Notes: a model not told the origin generated them from the sequence alone. A DNA stretch of 64,000 nucleotides from Planctomycetaceae bacterium (GCA_017795105.1 CP051247.1:3864001-3928000), one strand, 5' to 3'. Counted from the first letter of the stretch, positions 18,990 to 27,392 are shown. Made by a program: numbers and translations.

Positions 18990-20588
18990 ATGAAAACCGA
19001 AATGCTGGTCAACGTTTACCAGCCTGAGGAAAGCCGGATCGCGATTGTCGAAGACGGCGTCCTCGAAGAGCTCTATGTGGAGCGAAACAGCCGCGAAAGC
19101 TTCGTCGGCAACATCTACAAGGGCCGGGTCGTCAACATCGAGCCGAGTATTCAGGCCGCTTTCGTTGACTTCGGTGTCGGCACAAACGGCTTTCTGCACG
19201 TCAGCGACGTCGAAGCCGAGTACTTCAAGCACCTGCCCCCGGTCGAGAATCCGCGCAGCAGTCGCGGCGGCGGTGACAAATCGCGTTCCGGCAACGGTCG
19301 CAAGCGTCCCGGCAGCGAACGTTCTGTCGCCGGGAAACCGTCGATTCAGCAGATCTTCAAACGGGGCGACGAAGTCCTCGTTCAGGTCATCAAGGACGGC
19401 ATCGGCAACAAAGGCCCCACGCTTTCGACCTACATCAGCATTCCGGGACGATACCTCGTTCTGATGCCGGCTCTGCAGCGGGTCGGGATCAGCCGGAAGA
19501 TCGAGAACATCGATGATCGCAAGAAGCTGCGTGATATCATTAAGCAGCTCGCTCCGCCGGAAGGACTGGGCTTCATTGTCCGGACTGCCGGGATCGACCG
19601 TACGGAGAAAGATCTCCGTCGCGATATGAACTATCTGCTGCGGCTCTGGAAGACGATCGTCCGCCGGATTGAAAAGCATCCCGCGCCGGTCGATATCTAC
19701 CAGGAAAGCGACATGATCACGCGGACGATCCGCGACATCTACACCAGCGAGATTGATTGTGTCCTCATCGACGATCAGACCCAGTTCGAGCGGGCCCGCG
19801 ACTTCATGAAGGTCGTGCTCCCCAAGCAGGTCGATCGAGTGCAGTACTACGATGGCGGAGAACCGCTGTTCCATAAGTACAAGATCGAACAGGAAATCAG
19901 CAACATACAGTCGCGAACCGTGCCTCTTAAGGGGGGCGGATCGATTGTCATCGATCAGACCGAAGCACTGGTCGCCATCGACGTGAACAGCGGAACTCAT
20001 CGTGTCGACGACAATGCCGAAGAGACGGCCTATCAGGTCAACCTGAAGGCGGCTCGCGAAATCTCCCGTCAGTTGCGACTTCGCGACCTGGGCGGGGTGA
20101 TCGTCAACGACTTCATCGACATGCGGCAGGAAAAGCACCGTCGCGGTGTCGAACGGGAGCTCCGTGAAGCCGTGCGTCGAGACCGGGCTCGCACGAAGGT
20201 GCTGCGAATCAGCCCGTTCGGCCTGATCGAGATGACCCGTCAGCGAATCCGGCCGTCACTCAAACGGAGTATCTACGAAGACTGCCCGTGTTGCGGCGGA
20301 ACCGGCTACGTGAAGACAGCCGAGAGTGTCGCCATCGAAGTGATGCGGGAAATGATGCGGGCTTCGAGTCAGGACTCGATCCGCCGGATTTACGTGGAAC
20401 TCAATCACCGGGTCGCCTCGTATTTGTCGAATAAGAAGCGGAAGGAGCTGTTGGCGATCGAGGATCGCAACAGCGTTGTGATCAATTTCGAAGCCCGTTA
20501 CGACGTGACTCCGAATCACATGGAAATCCGCTGCCAGGATGAATTTGGTGCCGATGTGCCATTTTCTCACAGCATGAACTCGAAATAG
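18990..20588 (+). CDS. Ribonuclease E/G family endoribonuclease
   Basis: A 532-residue enzyme, closer in size to RNase G (about 490) than full RNase E. Order: N-terminal S1/RNase H-like region with an S1 domain interrupted by a basic Gly/Arg/Ser insert at about 89-115; the 5' sensor region; catalytic metal Asp331 in AIDVNSG and Asp374 in VNDFIDM; and the zinc-link motif CPCCGGTG at 432-439, which holds dimers together. There is no long degradosome scaffold tail, though about 90 residues follow the zinc link. It cleaves single-stranded A/U-rich RNA, in rRNA maturation and mRNA decay. The start is embedded beside a masking hairpin. Upstream of rplU on the same strand. Confidence 0.93.
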   Translation: MKTEMLVNVYQPEESRIAIVEDGVLEELYVERNSRESFVGNIYKGRVVNIEPSIQAAFVDFGVGTNGFLHVSDVEAEYFKHLPPVENPRSSRGGGDKSRSGNGRKRPGSERSVAGKPSIQQIFKRGDEVLVQVIKDGIGNKGPTLSTYISIPGRYLVLMPALQRVGISRKIENIDDRKKLRDIIKQLAPPEGLGFIVRTAGIDRTEKDLRRDMNYLLRLWKTIVRRIEKHPAPVDIYQESDMITRTIRDIYTSEIDCVLIDDQTQFERARDFMKVVLPKQVDRVQYYDGGEPLFHKYKIEQEISNIQSRTVPLKGGGSIVIDQTEALVAIDVNSGTHRVDDNAEETAYQVNLKAAREISRQLRLRDLGGVIVNDFIDMRQEKHRRGVERELREAVRRDRARTKVLRISPFGLIEMTRQRIRPSLKRSIYEDCPCCGGTGYVKTAESVAIEVMREMMRASSQDSIRRIYVELNHRVASYLSNKKRKELLAIEDRNSVVINFEARYDVTPNHMEIRCQDEFGADVPFSHSMNSK

Positions 20589-20718
20589 CTGCCGAAAACC
20601 GCTAGAATCTTCGCCTTCCACGGTGGAATGGCGACAGGTCCCGCGGAGAAGGCTGAAGATCTACTTGTCGCTACGCCCTGAAATGGGCTCTGGATCTGGG
20701 AACAAGGTACTGAACGTT

Positions 20719-21090
20719 ATGTTTGCAATTATTGAAGATAGTGGACGCCAGTTCAAAGTGACTCCCGGTGCTGAAATCACCGTCGACCTGCGGGAAGGTC
20801 TGGAAGAAGGCGGATCGCTGAAGTTTGAGCGTGTTCTGCTCGCCAATGGCGGCGGAGACAGCGTGATCGGCAAGCCGGCCATCGATGGTGCGAGCATCGC
20901 CGCAACTGTCGTCAGCCCGCTGCATAAGGGACCGAAGCTGGAAATCCAGAAGTTCCGTCGTCGTAAGAACTCCCGTCGTCACACGGGTCACCGCCAGAAG
21001 TATGCCGTCGTGAAGATCGGCGACTTCGATGTGCCGGGACTGCAGATTGTCGAGAAGAAAGAAGAGCCGCAGGAACAGGCAGCCGAGTAA
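20719..21090 (+). CDS. rplU: Large ribosomal subunit protein bL21
   Basis: Start placed at ATG 20719, giving 123 residues beginning MFAIIEDSGRQFKV, the normal bL21 start; the frame is open further up but that part is not L21-like. The L21 core is clear: GRQFKVTPG, LLANGG, GKPAIDGASI and the RNA-binding basic run KFRRRKNSRRHTGHRQKY. A short acidic tail (EEPQEQAAE) follows. It binds 23S rRNA. Usually rplU is followed by rpmA; here the next gene is convergent miaA. It lies 130 bases after the RNase E/G gene. Confidence 0.95.
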   Translation: MFAIIEDSGRQFKVTPGAEITVDLREGLEEGGSLKFERVLLANGGGDSVIGKPAIDGASIAATVVSPLHKGPKLEIQKFRRRKNSRRHTGHRQKYAVVKIGDFDVPGLQIVEKKEEPQEQAAE

Positions 21091-21114
21091 TTCGCTGCTG
21101 GCGTCACCCTGAAT

Positions 21115-22059
21115 TCAGGACTGGACGCCTCGCTGCAACAACTCATCGACCAGATCTGAAGGTGACCGTTTTGCGGTCACCTTTATTTCTTGGCACTCCT
21201 CGAGATTGCGAAACCAGGTGTGCTGCCGCTTGGCGAACTGGCGTGTTCGCGTTTTGATCTGCTCGACCGCTTCGTCGAGCGAGGCTCGGCCTTCGAGATG
21301 ATCGACCATCTCCTTGTAGCCGAGCCCCTGCATGGCCGTTCGTGAAGCGGGCGGCGTTCGTTGCAGGAGCCGCCGAACTTCGTCCACGAGCCCCTTTGCG
21401 ATCATCTGATCGACGCGGCGATCAATCCGCTCGTACAGCCAGTCTCGATCGGGATGCAGCCAGAAGACGTTCGGCGAGCGGTCCTCTGGCGAGCGGGCGG
21501 CCTGCTGCTGCAGTGAAGAAAGCGATTCGCCGGTCAGGTGGTACACTTCCAGGCCGCGGATGATTCTCCGCTGATCATTCGGATGCAGCCGTTTGGCCAG
21601 AACGGGATCGACTTCGGCAAGCATTCGATGCAGAACACCCGGTTCCTCGGCTTCCCGGGCTTCCAGTTGTCGGCGGTAGTTCCAGTCGGCCTCAGGGCCT
21701 TCGAAGACGCCTCGGAGCAGGGATCTCAGGTAAAGTCCCGTTCCACCGACGAAGAGCGGTACGTGGCCTCTGGCTGCGACGTCAGCCGCGGTTTCCCAGG
21801 CGACCTTGATGTACTCCGCCGTGCTGAATTCTTCGTGGGGATCGATGAGGTCAATCAGATGGTGCGGCACCCGGGCCTGTTCGTCTTTGCCCGGTTTGGC
21901 CGTGCCGATGTCCATCTCGCGATAAATGGCCATCGAATCGAGCGAGAGGACTTCCGCATCAAGACGCTCGGCGAGCAGCAGCGACGATTCCGTTTTGCCG
22001 ACCGCCGTCGGACCGGCCAGGAACCAGCATTGTTTCAAGAGTGTGGCGTCTGGTTCCAT
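21115..22059 (-). CDS. miaA: tRNA dimethylallyltransferase MiaA
   Basis: Start set at ATG 22059 (314 residues); an upstream TTG at 22095 would add 12 residues, and neither has a good Shine-Dalgarno. P-loop GPTAVGKTESS near the N terminus, LSLDSMAIYREMDIGTAKP, then PHHLIDLIDP, FVGGTGLYLRSLLRG, NDQRRIIRGLEVY and the C-terminal TRQFAKRQHTWFRN. MiaA adds a dimethylallyl group to A37 of tRNAs reading UNN codons. The codons near its C terminus also encode a plus-strand terminator for rplU. Confidence 0.94.
   Translation of the reverse strand: MEPDATLLKQCWFLAGPTAVGKTESSLLLAERLDAEVLSLDSMAIYREMDIGTAKPGKDEQARVPHHLIDLIDPHEEFSTAEYIKVAWETAADVAARGHVPLFVGGTGLYLRSLLRGVFEGPEADWNYRRQLEAREAEEPGVLHRMLAEVDPVLAKRLHPNDQRRIIRGLEVYHLTGESLSSLQQQAARSPEDRSPNVFWLHPDRDWLYERIDRRVDQMIAKGLVDEVRRLLQRTPPASRTAMQGLGYKEMVDHLEGRASLDEAVEQIKTRTRQFAKRQHTWFRNLEECQEIKVTAKRSPSDLVDELLQRGVQS
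21159..21188 (+). terminator. rplU terminator embedded in the miaA coding region
   Basis: AAGGTGACCG (21159-21168) and CGGTCACCTT (21174-21183) form a perfect 10-bp stem with loop TTTTG, followed by TATTTCTT. It is oriented for the plus-strand rplU, ending at 21090, and lies inside the last codons of the convergent miaA gene. Confidence 0.75.
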
Positions 22060-22180
22060 AATGCGTGGGCGGTGTCTGATCGGCCTTCGAAACAAGAGAG
22101 ATGGCTCAGGGATTCGACTCTGAGTCGCGTCGAACGCGGGATCTATTCTGAGGTGAGCACCGGTAAGTAAGTTCCCACGC

Positions 22181-22258
22181 CCCCCTCATCCGCCCTTCGG
22201 GCCTTCTGCTTCTGGCAGAGTTTTTAAGCCACTCCTCCCCTGAAGGGGGCGAAGGGAC
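22181..22258. repeat. Dispersed repeat, CCCTCATCCGCCCTTCGGG family
   Basis: The left part (22181-22201) and right part (CCTGAAGGGGGCGAAGGGAC, ending at 22258) match the element at 41320-41371, but here about 30 extra bases lie between the two halves. The spacer 22060-22445 holds this, a hairpin CACAGAGA-TGAA-TCTCTGTG (22344-22363) and a terminator; I see no gene in it. Confidence 0.65.
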
Positions 22259-22386
22259 TTTATTTCCTCGACGACAGAAAATGACAGTCTATGGCATCAT
22301 CTGGTCGAAACCCATCGAGTCATAAATCCTGCGTTCCGCGCAACACAGAGATGAATCTCTGTGCCATCCGTGGGGCACTCTAACAG

Positions 22387-22417
22387 AAAAAGGAAGCAGA
22401 AGGATCCTTCTGCTTCC
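22387..22417 (-). terminator. Terminator of the thioredoxin-like gene
   Basis: A 26-base perfect palindrome at 22392-22417 (arms GGAAGCAGAAG/CTTCTGCTTCC) is followed on the minus strand by TTTTT. It lies 29 bases downstream of the minus-strand gene ending at 22446. Confidence 0.85.
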
Positions 22418-22445
22418 CTGGTAATGTCTTGTTGTCGACCGCGGC

Positions 22446-22907
22446 TTATTTGACGGTCTTGTCCTGAGCGGCCTGACGCAGCACGTTCTGAGTCTGCAGG
22501 GCTTTGTCGAGCTGTTCTTTCAGCTGAGGCTCGGTCTTGTAACCGACGACTTTGCCGAGCAGATCTGCGTTGGGGCTCAGCACAACCGTGCAGGGCAGCG
22601 ATTTGACTTCGAGAATCTTCCCGATGGCTTTTTCTTCATCCAGATCCAGGTGCACCGGGACGAAGTTCTGCTGAATATAGGCCTGCATAGCCGGCTTGTT
22701 GAGCGTTTCGTCTTCCAGCTTCTTACAGAACTTACACCACGAGGCGCCAAAAACGATCAGCATCGGCTTGTTCTCGCTCTTGGCGACAACGTGAGCCTTT
22801 TGCAGTTCCTTGTGCCAGACTTTTTCATCAAGTGTGAAGTCGCCGGCGAATGCGGTTGAGCAGGTAAACAGGACGGCGACGGCCAGTGCGGCGAATCGGT
22901 TGAACAT
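22446..22907 (-). CDS. Exported thioredoxin-fold protein
   Basis: A 153-residue protein with a Sec signal peptide (about 1-21, cleavage near AFA-G) and a thioredoxin fold. The redox motif is WCKFCKK (Cys about 58 and 61), and the cis-Pro region SLPCTVVLSP carries an extra Cys. The two-Cys motif implies thiol-disulfide exchange outside the cytoplasm, similar to thioredoxin_7/DsbD-gamma-like proteins; the partner is unknown. Transcribed alone, with a strong palindromic terminator. Confidence 0.88.
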   Translation of the reverse strand: MFNRFAALAVAVLFTCSTAFAGDFTLDEKVWHKELQKAHVVAKSENKPMLIVFGASWCKFCKKLEDETLNKPAMQAYIQQNFVPVHLDLDEEKAIGKILEVKSLPCTVVLSPNADLLGKVVGYKTEPQLKEQLDKALQTQNVLRQAAQDKTVK

Positions 22908-23109
22908 GGGAATCCTCGTTGCGGTTCGACCTGGACATCTCGTGCGTGGACGAGGCAGTCGGTGGAGTAAGTGGCGAATTGCGAAACCGAACGGAACGAT
23001 TTGGGGATCGCTCGAACTGCTTGTCGGTCACAACATTGGCGCCCGCGTGACGCGGTCCACTATCGATATCGGAGATCGGAGGAGGGAACTTGTATCGAAT
23101 TTTCGGATT

Positions 23110-24780
23110 CTACTTTTTGTGACGGGTCTCGTCGAGATCGGTTGGGGCATCGCCGGGGCGTCGTTCGCCCCTGAATCCAAGGATCTGCGCGAGCTCATCG
23201 ACTTGTAAAACCTGCAAACTCAAACCGTAAACGACGACCGCCAGCACCATGGCCAGACCGAGCCCCAACAGATCCATCAACTTTGATTCCGATGCCGGCC
23301 AGAGGACGTCCGTCATAACGACTACCATCGACATCAGGGCCGTGGCAAGTAGCAGTTTGCCAAGCCAGAACAGCCCGGGAAGGTTCACCGGCGGGGCGAG
23401 AATTGTTCGAAGTTTCCGCTGCAGCAGAACGAACTGAGCGGCAGCCGCGATTGCTGTAGCCCAGGCCAGCCCGGAGCCGCCGAGAAGAGACATCAGCGGG
23501 AAATTGAGGGCCAGATTCAGTCCGACCGCCGTCATTCCAATTCGGACGGGCGTCTGCGCGTCATTCATCGCATAGAAGACACGCTGAAGCAAGGTGATTC
23601 CCAGGTAGGCCCAGACTCCGCTTCCGTACGCCACGATCATGTGAGCGGTCTGGAGCGAGTCGAAGGCATCAAACTGGCCTCGTTCCAGCAAGGCCGATGC
23701 GATCGGATGTGCCAGGATCATCATCCCGGCGGAGGCGGGAAGCCCGATCACCGCTGTGAAGCGTAGTCCTTCGTGGACATCCTGAGCGACCAGATCGGTT
23801 CGATCGCTTTTTACGTGCTGGGCCAGCCGGGCGAACAGCACCGTTCCCAGGGCCACGCCGAAAATGCCGAGAGGGAACTGATACATCCGCTGGCCGAAAT
23901 ACAGTGCCGAAGCCGATCCCGGCGTAATCCACTCCCCCTGCTCCGGCTGGGCGAACCACCAGGCCAGCGTGCCGTCGCAGATGGCGTTGATCTGAGTGAT
24001 CGAAAGGCCGAATACGATCGGCATCATGCTTACGAAGATCCGCCAGGCGGCCCGCTTCCGCTGCCACGAGCGCCATCGGAGCCGAAAGCCTTTCAGCCAG
24101 AGGGCGATCGCCGGGAGTCCCAGCTGGAGGATTCCGCCGATCAGAATGGCCAGGACAATGGTTTCCATTTGCTGGTCGGTCTCTACGAATTGCGGAGCGA
24201 TCCAGAAGACCGCGACGATCCAGACCACATTCAGCACGATCGGCACGGCGGCCGGAGTGGCGAAGATTCCTTCGGCATGCAGCATCGCACACAGTTGGGC
24301 GGTCAGGCAGATGAGAACGACGTACGGCAGCATCTGAGCCGTAAGGATGAGCATCGTGCGGCTCGACGTTCCCAGCACATCAGTGATCAGCAGGACGTAG
24401 AGAATCAATGAAGCGGCGATGGTGAGGAGACTCAGAATACCGATCAATAGCCCAAGTACGGCGGTCGCAAGTTCTTCCGCTTCGGTGCGATCATCTTCCA
24501 GAGCCCCGACGTATTTCGGCAGAAAGGCCGTGGTGAGGGCTCCTTCGCCGAACAATCGCCGACTGAGATTCGGCAGGCGAAAAGCGAGGGTGAAGGCATC
24601 GAGTAACGGCCCATTGCCGAACAGAGCGGCCATGCCAATGTCCCGCAACAGCCCCAGAATCCGGCTGACGAGCGTGAGTAGCCCAACGTGCCGGACGTGA
24701 CGCATCCACTGCGGCGATGCCTTCGATGCCGAAGCCGATCCGTCGGTCGTTTCACCAGCATTCTGTTTGATGGAAGACAT
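23110..24780 (-). CDS. murJ: Lipid II flippase MurJ
   Basis: A 556-residue polytopic membrane protein of the MOP superfamily with about 14 hydrophobic segments. The start region has SRILGLLRDIGMAALFG and the LFGEGALTTAFLPKY motif, the typical MurJ/MviN signature; QFPLGIFGVALGTVLFARLA is the matching motif in the middle. MurJ moves lipid II across the cytoplasmic membrane for peptidoglycan synthesis, which fits the current view that planctomycetes have a peptidoglycan wall. A short basic-acidic tail follows the last helix. Single minus-strand gene. Confidence 0.94.
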   Translation of the reverse strand: MSSIKQNAGETTDGSASASKASPQWMRHVRHVGLLTLVSRILGLLRDIGMAALFGNGPLLDAFTLAFRLPNLSRRLFGEGALTTAFLPKYVGALEDDRTEAEELATAVLGLLIGILSLLTIAASLILYVLLITDVLGTSSRTMLILTAQMLPYVVLICLTAQLCAMLHAEGIFATPAAVPIVLNVVWIVAVFWIAPQFVETDQQMETIVLAILIGGILQLGLPAIALWLKGFRLRWRSWQRKRAAWRIFVSMMPIVFGLSITQINAICDGTLAWWFAQPEQGEWITPGSASALYFGQRMYQFPLGIFGVALGTVLFARLAQHVKSDRTDLVAQDVHEGLRFTAVIGLPASAGMMILAHPIASALLERGQFDAFDSLQTAHMIVAYGSGVWAYLGITLLQRVFYAMNDAQTPVRIGMTAVGLNLALNFPLMSLLGGSGLAWATAIAAAAQFVLLQRKLRTILAPPVNLPGLFWLGKLLLATALMSMVVVMTDVLWPASESKLMDLLGLGLAMVLAVVVYGLSLQVLQVDELAQILGFRGERRPGDAPTDLDETRHKK

Positions 24781-24935
24781 CCGCTGACTCAGGGCACATC
24801 ACGGGTGAGACTGCGCTCGGCTGACAAAGCGACAGAAATCGAGAGACCGACTCTCGGCGGAACGTTCCCGTTCCTCAGGGATTCGTGTAGCCGAACCGCC
24901 GTGCCCGTGCGAGAGCAGTTTGCACGCGGCGAGAT

Positions 24936-25376
24936 TCAGCAGCTGAGTTCAACCATCGGATCGAGTCGAGCCGCGTTGATGTTGAGCTCCTCAAGGATCC
25001 GCACGATCTGATCGGTCGGCAGGCCCCAGTAGACGCCCCAGGTGATCAGATCGAGATTCTCCCAGCCTTCGAGCAGGCGGTCGAGAATAAGTTCGAGAAG
25101 CAGATCGTGTGTCTCAAGCAACTGAAGGATAAAGAGCGAAGGACAGTCGGGGAATTCGGCCCATCGCCTCCGCCCGGTTACGTGCTCCAGGCGCTGATAG
25201 CGGCAATAGGGAAGCCAGTATTTGCGGAACCAGTCGGAGAACGCCTCGGCTCCCATGTCGCGGCCCCGCTTCTCGCTTACAATCCATTTGTAGCGGTCAG
25301 CCTCGCGGATTCCTTCCTCGAACAGGCTCAGAGCAGCCTGCCCCTCGTTGTCAGACGTCACTGGCATCTCGAGCAC
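24936..25376 (-). CDS. Conserved hypothetical protein
   Basis: A 146-residue soluble, acidic, mostly helical protein rich in aromatic residues (WFRKYWLPYCRYQRLEH, WGVYWGLP). The start is either GTG 25376 or ATG 25367; the latter removes three residues. No signal peptide, membrane segment or known catalytic motif. The mixture of Trp/Tyr and Leu-rich helices suggests a compact globular domain. I recognise the general look of a planctomycete-specific family but cannot assign a function. It is 155 bases upstream of murJ on the same strand, so cotranscription is possible. Confidence 0.7.
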   Translation of the reverse strand: MLEMPVTSDNEGQAALSLFEEGIREADRYKWIVSEKRGRDMGAEAFSDWFRKYWLPYCRYQRLEHVTGRRRWAEFPDCPSLFILQLLETHDLLLELILDRLLEGWENLDLITWGVYWGLPTDQIVRILEELNINAARLDPMVELSC

Positions 25377-25442
25377 TCGATCTTCTTCGGACTGACATCA
25401 ATGCAGAGCACATCCATGGCACTGGACGGTCCAGCAGAATCA

Positions 25443-25730
25443 TAACAGCTTATATTAACTACGCATTTTCCGACAAGATGTAAAGTGTTCGCACAGGGAG
25501 AATTCGGTGGAGGACGCGATCTTAATAAGAGGGCTCCCAAGCCGTCGACGGGTGTTCCGTCCCCTGTTTTCGGTCTGAATGTGCTCGACGTGGCGAGAAA
25601 GGAAAGCAGGCAGAGGGTGAGCCGCAAGAGGTGTCTCGGCTGTATTGCGTCCGATTGATGGCTCGCGGACGAAAGGCTGTTACCGACCTGTGAAGCCCGG
25701 TAAGCCGGGGGATTCGCCCGGCGGGTTTTT
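25443..25730 (+). ncRNA. Candidate structured RNA with terminator
   Basis: The spacer between the hypothetical at 24936 and the lipoprotein at 25903 has no gene but folds into successive hairpins: GACGG/CCGTC at about 25547-25561, AGCCG/CGGCT at about 25619-25642, CGTCCG/CGGACG shortly after, then a terminator. An AT-rich stretch with TATATT at 25451-25456 could be a -10 box. I compared it by eye with RNase P, tmRNA, 6S, SRP RNA and common riboswitches and saw no match. Extent and strand are inferred from the terminator. Confidence 0.35.
25704..25730 (+). terminator. Terminator in the 25.4-25.9 kb spacer
   Basis: GCCGGG (25704-25709) pairs with CCCGGC (25717-25722), followed by GGG and TTTTT (25726-25730). 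No plus-strand gene lies upstream, so it should end a noncoding transcript or a leader. Confidence 0.65.
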
Positions 25731-25902
25731 CGCGGCCGGTGTCAAAATAGACCAGTTTTACCAAAGAAACCGATTGTGAGGGTCGATTATTAAGGTGTTC
25801 TTACCACACCTTTCAACGACAGAGACAAGCCCTGTGTACCGCTTCCCTCTTGGAAGTGGACTCTTAGTATCGCACATTTGGCTTCACACAAGCGAGTCGA
25901 CG

Positions 25903-26148
25903 ATGAATTGGAATGCACGAGTCAACCGTTGTTTCTGTGCAGGCATGCTGGGCGTGATCGCCTCTGCCGCACTGACCGGCTGCCAGACAAATATGGGCGG
26001 ACAGACACTGCCGTCTGCGTTCTATCTCCGCGACGATGTGCAGTACTTCCCGGCTGGGCCTGAAGAACTGCTGCCCAATCAGGAACGGGCTCTTGCGGAA
26101 TACCGTGCTGAACAGGAAGCACTGCGGACTCGCATCGACGCCCGCTAG
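25903..26148 (+). CDS. Small lipoprotein
   Basis: An 81-residue protein starting at ATG 25903, where a signal peptide begins; the frame is open back to 25795 but those residues do not look coding. The lipobox ALTGC places the lipidated Cys near residue 26. The mature part is short and polar, with LPSAFYLRDDVQYFPAGPE and a helical Glu/Arg/Ala-rich end. Similar short lipoproteins with a LPSAFYLRDDVQYF-type segment are, to my knowledge, common in planctomycetes; function unknown. Structured spacers flank it on both sides. Confidence 0.8.
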   Translation: MNWNARVNRCFCAGMLGVIASAALTGCQTNMGGQTLPSAFYLRDDVQYFPAGPEELLPNQERALAEYRAEQEALRTRIDAR

Positions 26149-26561
26149 GTTTTCGATTGCGATATCAATAAGGGAAGATCGCTTGTCCGGTCTTTCCACC
26201 CTGCTTTGTTGCCACCGGAATCACTCCGGTGGAGCTGACCCCGATCATTCATCCGTGCTCATGGTCCGTCTCGACTTCGGCAAACTCACCGAGTCGTACA
26301 CGGGATCTGAGGTCACGTACGCTTATTGAACCCTCCCTACGCCAGCGTTATGGCGGTTGCTCTGGAAATTTATTGTGGCGCGAGCACTGACAGCCGGCCG
26401 CGGCTGCAGTGTGAGGGGGGGAGTAGTCTCACGCTCGGCAAGATCGATCCCATGTGCGGTCGATCGGCCGAGCGTTGAGACTGTTTTTTTGCGCCGACAC
26501 TTCAGCTCGACGCATCTTAACGCTCAGTCGACAAGGCTGTTGTTGACCTCATGAGCAGGAC
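26149..26561 (+). other. Structured spacer downstream of the small lipoprotein
   Basis: No gene seen. It contains a perfect 8-bp hairpin CCACCGGA/TCCGGTGG (26212-26232), a CGCCA/TGGCG hairpin near 26340, and the large terminator at 26425-26490. It may be the 3' UTR of the lipoprotein mRNA or a separate small RNA. Confidence 0.45.
26425..26490 (+). terminator. Large terminator hairpin with T7 tail
   Basis: The arms 26425-26439 and 26467-26482 (AGTCTCACGCTCGGC with GCCGAGCGTTGAGACT) and an inner GATCGA/TCGATC pairing build a long hairpin, followed by G and seven T residues (26484-26490). Oriented for the plus strand, 277 bases after the lipoprotein stop. Confidence 0.75.
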
Positions 26562-27119
26562 CTACGCCGTCGGAGCAAGGCGTTTAACGATCTCGGCCTC
26601 GATCTCGGCCGGTTCCGCCATGCGGCCTTTGCCGGAGACGCGACAGCTGAGCCAGCCTTCTCCTGGAGCGATCATCTCGGCTCCGTCGTCGATGACCTGC
26701 CGGAGATTTCGCTGTACGGCTGGCTTCTCCCACATTTCGACGTTCATCGAGGGAGCCAGCAGCACCGGACAGGTCGCGGCGAGAACTGTGGTGCTGAGCA
26801 GATCGTCTGCGAAGCCGTGCGCCATCTTCGCCAGGAAATCCGCAGATGTTGGAGCGATGACCAGCAGGTCCGCTCGGCGTGGCAGTCCGATATGCTCGCC
26901 GAGGAAATGCTCCTGCGGCGAGAACAGATCGGTATAAACGGGACGATTGGTCAGCGCTTCAAACGTGGCTCGTCCGATGAACTTCTGAGCGGCTGCCGTC
27001 ATGATGACGGTGACTGCGTAATCCCGTTTCACAAGCCGACTGGCGAGGTCGGCCGTCTTGTAAGCAGCGATTCCGCCGGTAACTCCCAGCAGAATCTCAG
27101 GTCGCGCGGTTTGGCTCAT
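26562..27119 (-). CDS. coaC: Phosphopantothenoylcysteine decarboxylase (stand-alone CoaC)
   Basis: A 185-residue HFCD-family flavoprotein. GVTGGIAAYKT at the N terminus binds FMN; His in EHIGLPRRADLLVIAPTSAD is the active-site base; PSMNVEMWEKPAVQRNL is the PXMNxxMW motif; and Cys in GWLSCRVSGKGRM matches the catalytic Cys region. It decarboxylates 4'-phospho-N-pantothenoylcysteine in CoA synthesis. In most bacteria CoaB is fused C-terminally; here the protein ends after the CoaC domain, so the ligase must be encoded elsewhere. Its ATG overlaps the rpoZ stop (ATGA), so translation is probably coupled. Confidence 0.9.
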   Translation of the reverse strand: MSQTARPEILLGVTGGIAAYKTADLASRLVKRDYAVTVIMTAAAQKFIGRATFEALTNRPVYTDLFSPQEHFLGEHIGLPRRADLLVIAPTSADFLAKMAHGFADDLLSTTVLAATCPVLLAPSMNVEMWEKPAVQRNLRQVIDDGAEMIAPGEGWLSCRVSGKGRMAEPAEIEAEIVKRLAPTA

Positions 27120-27391
27120 GCCAGGTCATCGGCTCCGGGACCACCTTCGAAGTAGTCATCGAGCGACGGCGTGACATCGCCCTTGATCGCAACATTGCCC
27201 GAGCGATCGAGGTAGATCTTGTCTTCGAGGATTTCCTGAATCACGATCTTCATCAGATTCTTGGTCGGAATCTCCACCAGAGGACGAGCACCGCGGTTCA
27301 GGGCAACCATGCGCTTCTGGATGATGGTCGACAGCTTGAAGCGGCCTCCAACCTTGTTGACGATCTCTTCTTCCTTCAGTTCTTCGAGCAT
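27116..27391 (-). CDS. rpoZ: RNA polymerase omega subunit
   Basis: Start set at ATG 27391 (GGGGAG ten bases upstream), giving 91 residues; the frame is open further up but overlaps gmk. The omega core is visible: MLEELKEEEIVNKVGGRFKL, then STIIQKRMVALNRGARPLVE, followed by an acidic tail. Omega assists assembly of beta-prime into RNA polymerase. It lies directly behind gmk, the classic gmk-rpoZ order, and overlaps coaC by four bases. Confidence 0.92.
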   Translation of the reverse strand: MLEELKEEEIVNKVGGRFKLSTIIQKRMVALNRGARPLVEIPTKNLMKIVIQEILEDKIYLDRSGNVAIKGDVTPSLDDYFEGGPGADDLA

Positions 27392-27392
27392 A

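Noticed and set aside
25443..25730. RNase P, 6S, SRP RNA or tmRNA
   Set aside because: None of the conserved sequence signatures I know for these RNAs could be found by eye; kept only as a candidate structured RNA.
25522..25764. 80-codon minus-strand ORF in the structured spacer
   Set aside because: Crosses the terminator hairpin and lacks a start signal; composition is Arg/Ser-rich.
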